This document shows, one piece after another, positions 62,401 through 64,000 of a stretch of 64,000 bases of DNA; the first letter of the stretch is position 1, and each line of letters opens with the position of its first letter. Position numbers and translations under genes: made by a program. The DNA is from Anatilimnocola floriformis (GTDB taxonomy: Bacteria > Planctomycetota > Planctomycetia > Pirellulales > Pirellulaceae), in NCBI RefSeq assembly GCF_024256385.1, contig NZ_JAMLFW010000001.1, positions 868,001 through 932,000 on the forward strand. Direction: 5' to 3'. The notes beneath the pieces were generated by a model. The model worked only from the letters and a program-made list of their open reading frames with translations, was not told the DNA's origin and did no database searches.

Positions 62401-64000
62401 ATCAGCGGCAGCGCTCAGCGTGACGGTGAAATCAAAGTTCTTCGTGTTGCCGTTGGCTGGCTCGACGTCATTCACACTGTTAATCGTGACGGTCACCTGG
62501 TCGTCGTTGTTGATCGTGCCGGTGCCCGTCTTCGCATTCGCATTCACGCTGGCATTGGCTGTTTCGGGCGTGCCGAGCGTGACGGTGAAGTTCTCGTTCG
62601 CTTCGAGCACCGTGTCGCCCACGACATTGAAGCTGATTTTGCCAGTGGTCGCGCCGGCGAGAATCGTCACCTTGCCGGTGGTCGCCAAGCCGCTGAAATC
62701 GGTATTTGCCGTCGTGCCGTTGGCAAAAGTCCACGGAATGACAACGTCGACGGGGGAAGCCTTGTCGAGCGTGACGGTGAAGTCGAACGCCGTCGTGCCA
62801 GAATTTCCTTCGGCTTGCGCTTTGTCTGTGATACTCGCAACGACCGCAGCCGCTTGATCGATGATCGTTCCCGTGCCGATCTTTTCCGCGTTAGCCAACA
62901 CCGCGCCGGATGTTTCCGGCGTGCCGAGCGTGACCGTGAACGTCTCGTTGTTTTCAGCAAGCAAGTCGCCAGCCACTGGAAACGCGCCGGCGATCTTCGC
63001 CGATGTCGAACCGGCTGGAATCGTAACCTTGCCGCTCTTCGTCAAGCCAGCGCCGAAGTCCGCATCCACCGTGGTGATGTTAGTGAACGTCCACGGCACG
63101 ACGACATCGATATCAGCGGCTGCACTGAGCGTGACGGTGAAATCAAAGTTCTTCGTATTGCCGTTCGTCGGCTCGGTGTCGGTGACGTTATTGATGCTGA
63201 CAATTACAGAATCGTCGTTGCTGATCGTCCCCGTGGCTGTCTTGGCGTTGCCATTCACACTGGCGTTGGGAGTTTCGGGCGTGCCGAGCGTGACAGTGAA
63301 GGTCTCATCCCCTTCGAGCACCGTATCGCCGATGACATTGAAGCTGATCTTGCCGGTGGTCGCGCCGGCTGCGATCGTCACTTTGCCGGTGGTCGCCAGG
63401 CCGCTGAAATCGGTATTTGCCGTCGTGCCGTTGGCGAAGGTCCATGGAATGACCACATCGACGGGCGAAGCCTTGTCGAGCGTAACGGTGAAGTCGAACG
63501 CGGTGTTTCCCGAGTTGCCTTCGGCCAGCGTTTTGTTGGCGATGCTCGCGACTACCGCAGTGCTGGCATCGAGAACGGTGCCCGTGCCAACCTTCGAGGC
63601 GTCATTCAACACCGCGCCAGTCGTCTCCGGCGTGCCGAGCGTCACCGAGAAGGTCTCGTTGGTTTCGGTCAACAAATCGCCGGCGACCGGAAAGACGCCG
63701 GTAATTTGTGCCGACGTCGCACCGGCTGGAATTGTGACCTTGCCGCTCTTCGTCAGCCCGGCGCCGAAATCCGCATCGACGGTCGTGACATTGGTGAAGG
63801 TCCACGGCACGACGACATCGACCTCGGCGGCAGCACTCAGCGTGACCGTGAAATCGAAGTTCTTCGTATTGCCGTTGGCCGGTTCGGTATCGGTGACATT
63901 GTTGATGCTGACCGTCACCTGGTCGTCGTTGGTGATCGTGCCGGTGCCGACCTTGCTCTGGGCGAGTGTGACTTCGGTTTGCTCGGGCGTGCCGAGGGTT
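59410..64000 (-). CDS. Calx-beta repeat surface protein, 5' end outside window
   Basis: The minus-strand frame is open to the window end, so the gene starts beyond it; about 1530 residues are visible. From about 64000 to 60360 there are ten full Calx-beta repeats of roughly 119 residues plus a part of another. They alternate between two types in the first half (NNVTDTEPANGNTKNF and KTLAEGNSGTTAFDF). Each repeat has the DxDxF and GDTxxExxETF calcium-binding sites. Next is an SdrD_B-like domain (about 60356-60010, GFAYVDGNNNGVKDAGE). A Ser/Thr/Ala-rich tail ends in basic residues. Probably a calcium-stiffened surface or adhesion protein. Confidence 0.9.
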   Translation of the reverse strand, partial: TLGTPEQTEVTLAQSKVGTGTITNDDQVTVSINNVTDTEPANGNTKNFDFTVTLSAAAEVDVVVPWTFTNVTTVDADFGAGLTKSGKVTIPAGATSAQITGVFPVAGDLLTETNETFSVTLGTPETTGAVLNDASKVGTGTVLDASTAVVASIANKTLAEGNSGNTAFDFTVTLDKASPVDVVIPWTFANGTTANTDFSGLATTGKVTIAAGATTGKISFNVIGDTVLEGDETFTVTLGTPETPNASVNGNAKTATGTISNDDSVIVSINNVTDTEPTNGNTKNFDFTVTLSAAADIDVVVPWTFTNITTVDADFGAGLTKSGKVTIPAGSTSAKIAGAFPVAGDLLAENNETFTVTLGTPETSGAVLANAEKIGTGTIIDQAAAVVASITDKAQAEGNSGTTAFDFTVTLDKASPVDVVIPWTFANGTTANTDFSGLATTGKVTILAGATTGKISFNVVGDTVLEANENFTVTLGTPETANASVNANAKTGTGTINNDDQVTVTINSVNDVEPANGNTKNFDFTVTLSAAADIDVVVPWTFTNVTSSDADFGAGLTKSGKVTIPAGATSAKITGAFPVAGDLISETPETFTVTLAAPETTGAVLAAANTVGTGTINDVTTVVASIDSKTLNEGNSGTTNFDFTVTLDKVSSVDVVIPWTFTNVTTNDADFGAGLTKSGKVTIPAGQLSAKITPSFPVNGDTTLEANETFTVTLGTPETATAIVNDNAKVGTGTITNDDAVVVSITDKVQQTEGNSGTKNFDFTVSIDKAAGVDVVVPYTFANVTTSDADFSNLTKTGKVTIPAGQTSVKISPTFAVVGDTAFEADETFTVTLSTPETAGATLSATAKVGTGTIQNDDTITASINAVTKAEGNSGTTNFDFEVSIDQVSSVDVVIPWTFTNVTTADSDFAASLTKSGKVTIPAGQTKATIPSFLVNGDTLVELDETFTVTLGTPETAGVVLSSTAKIGTGTVQNDDTATASIKAVTQAEGNSGNTNFEFTVTIDKAAAVDVTIPWTFANVTTKDNDFSGTLTKSGNVTIPAGSTSVKIPAFLVLGDTTVEADETFTVTLGTPDRSSVVLSATEKIATGTVTNDDSATISIGNATVIEPSSGTKTITLPITMTQPADVDVTVTYTFTNGSTTDPDFGTLTKTGTVVIPAGKTSPDTPLSFNVASDAIDEPNETFTVTLSNPTFTGGGARNVTIPAASSVGTGTITEDPGTATLSGFAYVDGNNNGVKDAGEVGIPGVTITLTGTPTGGSAITLTAMSADDGSYSFTNLLSGTYAITETQPTTMFDGTDVVGTQGGTLANDKISAITLDAAEAGTGNNFGELGLLPQFVTKRLFLASTPAFAQTLRVINGRAAELAGNQTLADSIFNATVPSVVSAGNNANAAAAAANNNAAAAEFVADDSSSAGEDVAPLAATNTSAAGEAIEDDSPVVATQQQAAAANTSTSTAKTSTSKTSAAKSTTTKSTTSTSSAVKSTIASTLSKRTSTLQSLRSSSATPSTGATADAMQLAALDEVLSREKKWR

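Noticed and set aside
61694-62857. Plus-strand frame with a regular repeat
   Set aside because: It is the complement of the Calx-beta array; the regularity is an echo of the sense repeats.

Overview
The window looks like chromosomal DNA of a planctomycete, most likely in the Pirellulales. This is an inference from several lines: a J-domain-like N-terminus of the planctomycete type (DPYRKWLGIPP) on a membrane protein, an SHD1 domain, DUF2330 and DUF6174 proteins, many small secreted proteins of unknown function, a Calx-beta giant surface protein, an ECF sigma factor beside a very large anti-sigma-like protein, a high-GC gene set with few long operons, and many short GTAG-headed palindromes between genes. 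No rRNA, tRNA, CRISPR array, prophage or intact transposase was seen.

Layout. 1-8.9 kb: end of a transglutaminase-like gene, a GNAT acetyltransferase, glycyl-tRNA synthetase, a TIM-barrel isomerase, a tandem universal stress protein, a YaiI-family protein, two small unknown genes, a class I/II aminotransferase, and two small secreted proteins (Pro-rich and Cys-rich). 9-17.2 kb, all on the minus strand: a tandem pair of small paralogues, the J-domain-like membrane protein, two secreted alpha/beta hydrolases, and an SNF2 helicase with a small partner gene. 17.5-23.5 kb: small unknown genes, a TPR protein, a 38-residue Lys-rich H1-like protein, a Tat-type TIM-barrel protein coupled to a DUF6174 protein, and an OmpA-type lipoprotein. 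23.6-27.7 kb: a three-gene MacAB-like export operon (adaptor with C-terminal EF-hands, ATPase, permease). 28-37 kb: DUF2330, an SHD1 protein, argG, larB, an antitoxin with a decayed toxin, a Hyi-type isomerase, a HAD phosphatase coupled to a zinc metallopeptidase, and a small membrane protein. 37.1-39.7 kb: mutS, interrupted by a frameshift. 39.8-49.6 kb: a run of minus-strand genes for secreted proteins, an amidohydrolase, a DUF4240 protein, a prolyl oligopeptidase, a sialate O-acetylesterase and an SPFH protein. 50-55 kb: a Lys/Glu-rich small protein, a BFD-like ferredoxin, an M20 peptidase, a deoxyribosyltransferase-like protein, rlmN and an acyltransferase. 55-59.1 kb: the ECF sigma factor and its huge membrane partner. 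59.4-64 kb: the 3' part of a Calx-beta repeat protein that runs off the window.

How the genes fit together. Housekeeping genes (glyQS, argG, mutS, rlmN, larB) are scattered among genes for the cell envelope. Many products have signal peptides or membrane segments: hydrolases for ester-linked carbohydrates, a peptidase, an exporter, OmpA and surface repeat proteins. This suits an organism that processes polymers at its surface. The ECF sigma factor with its membrane partner is the clearest regulatory unit.

The most notable points are the single-base frameshift in mutS, the eroded toxin behind an intact antitoxin, the EF-hand-tailed adaptor, the anti-sigma-like protein carrying alpha-2-macroglobulin-like modules, the SPFH protein with a YbjN-like C-terminus, and a dispersed set of REP-like palindromes that in several places supply a stop codon. 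No single undescribed system can be proven from the sequence alone.
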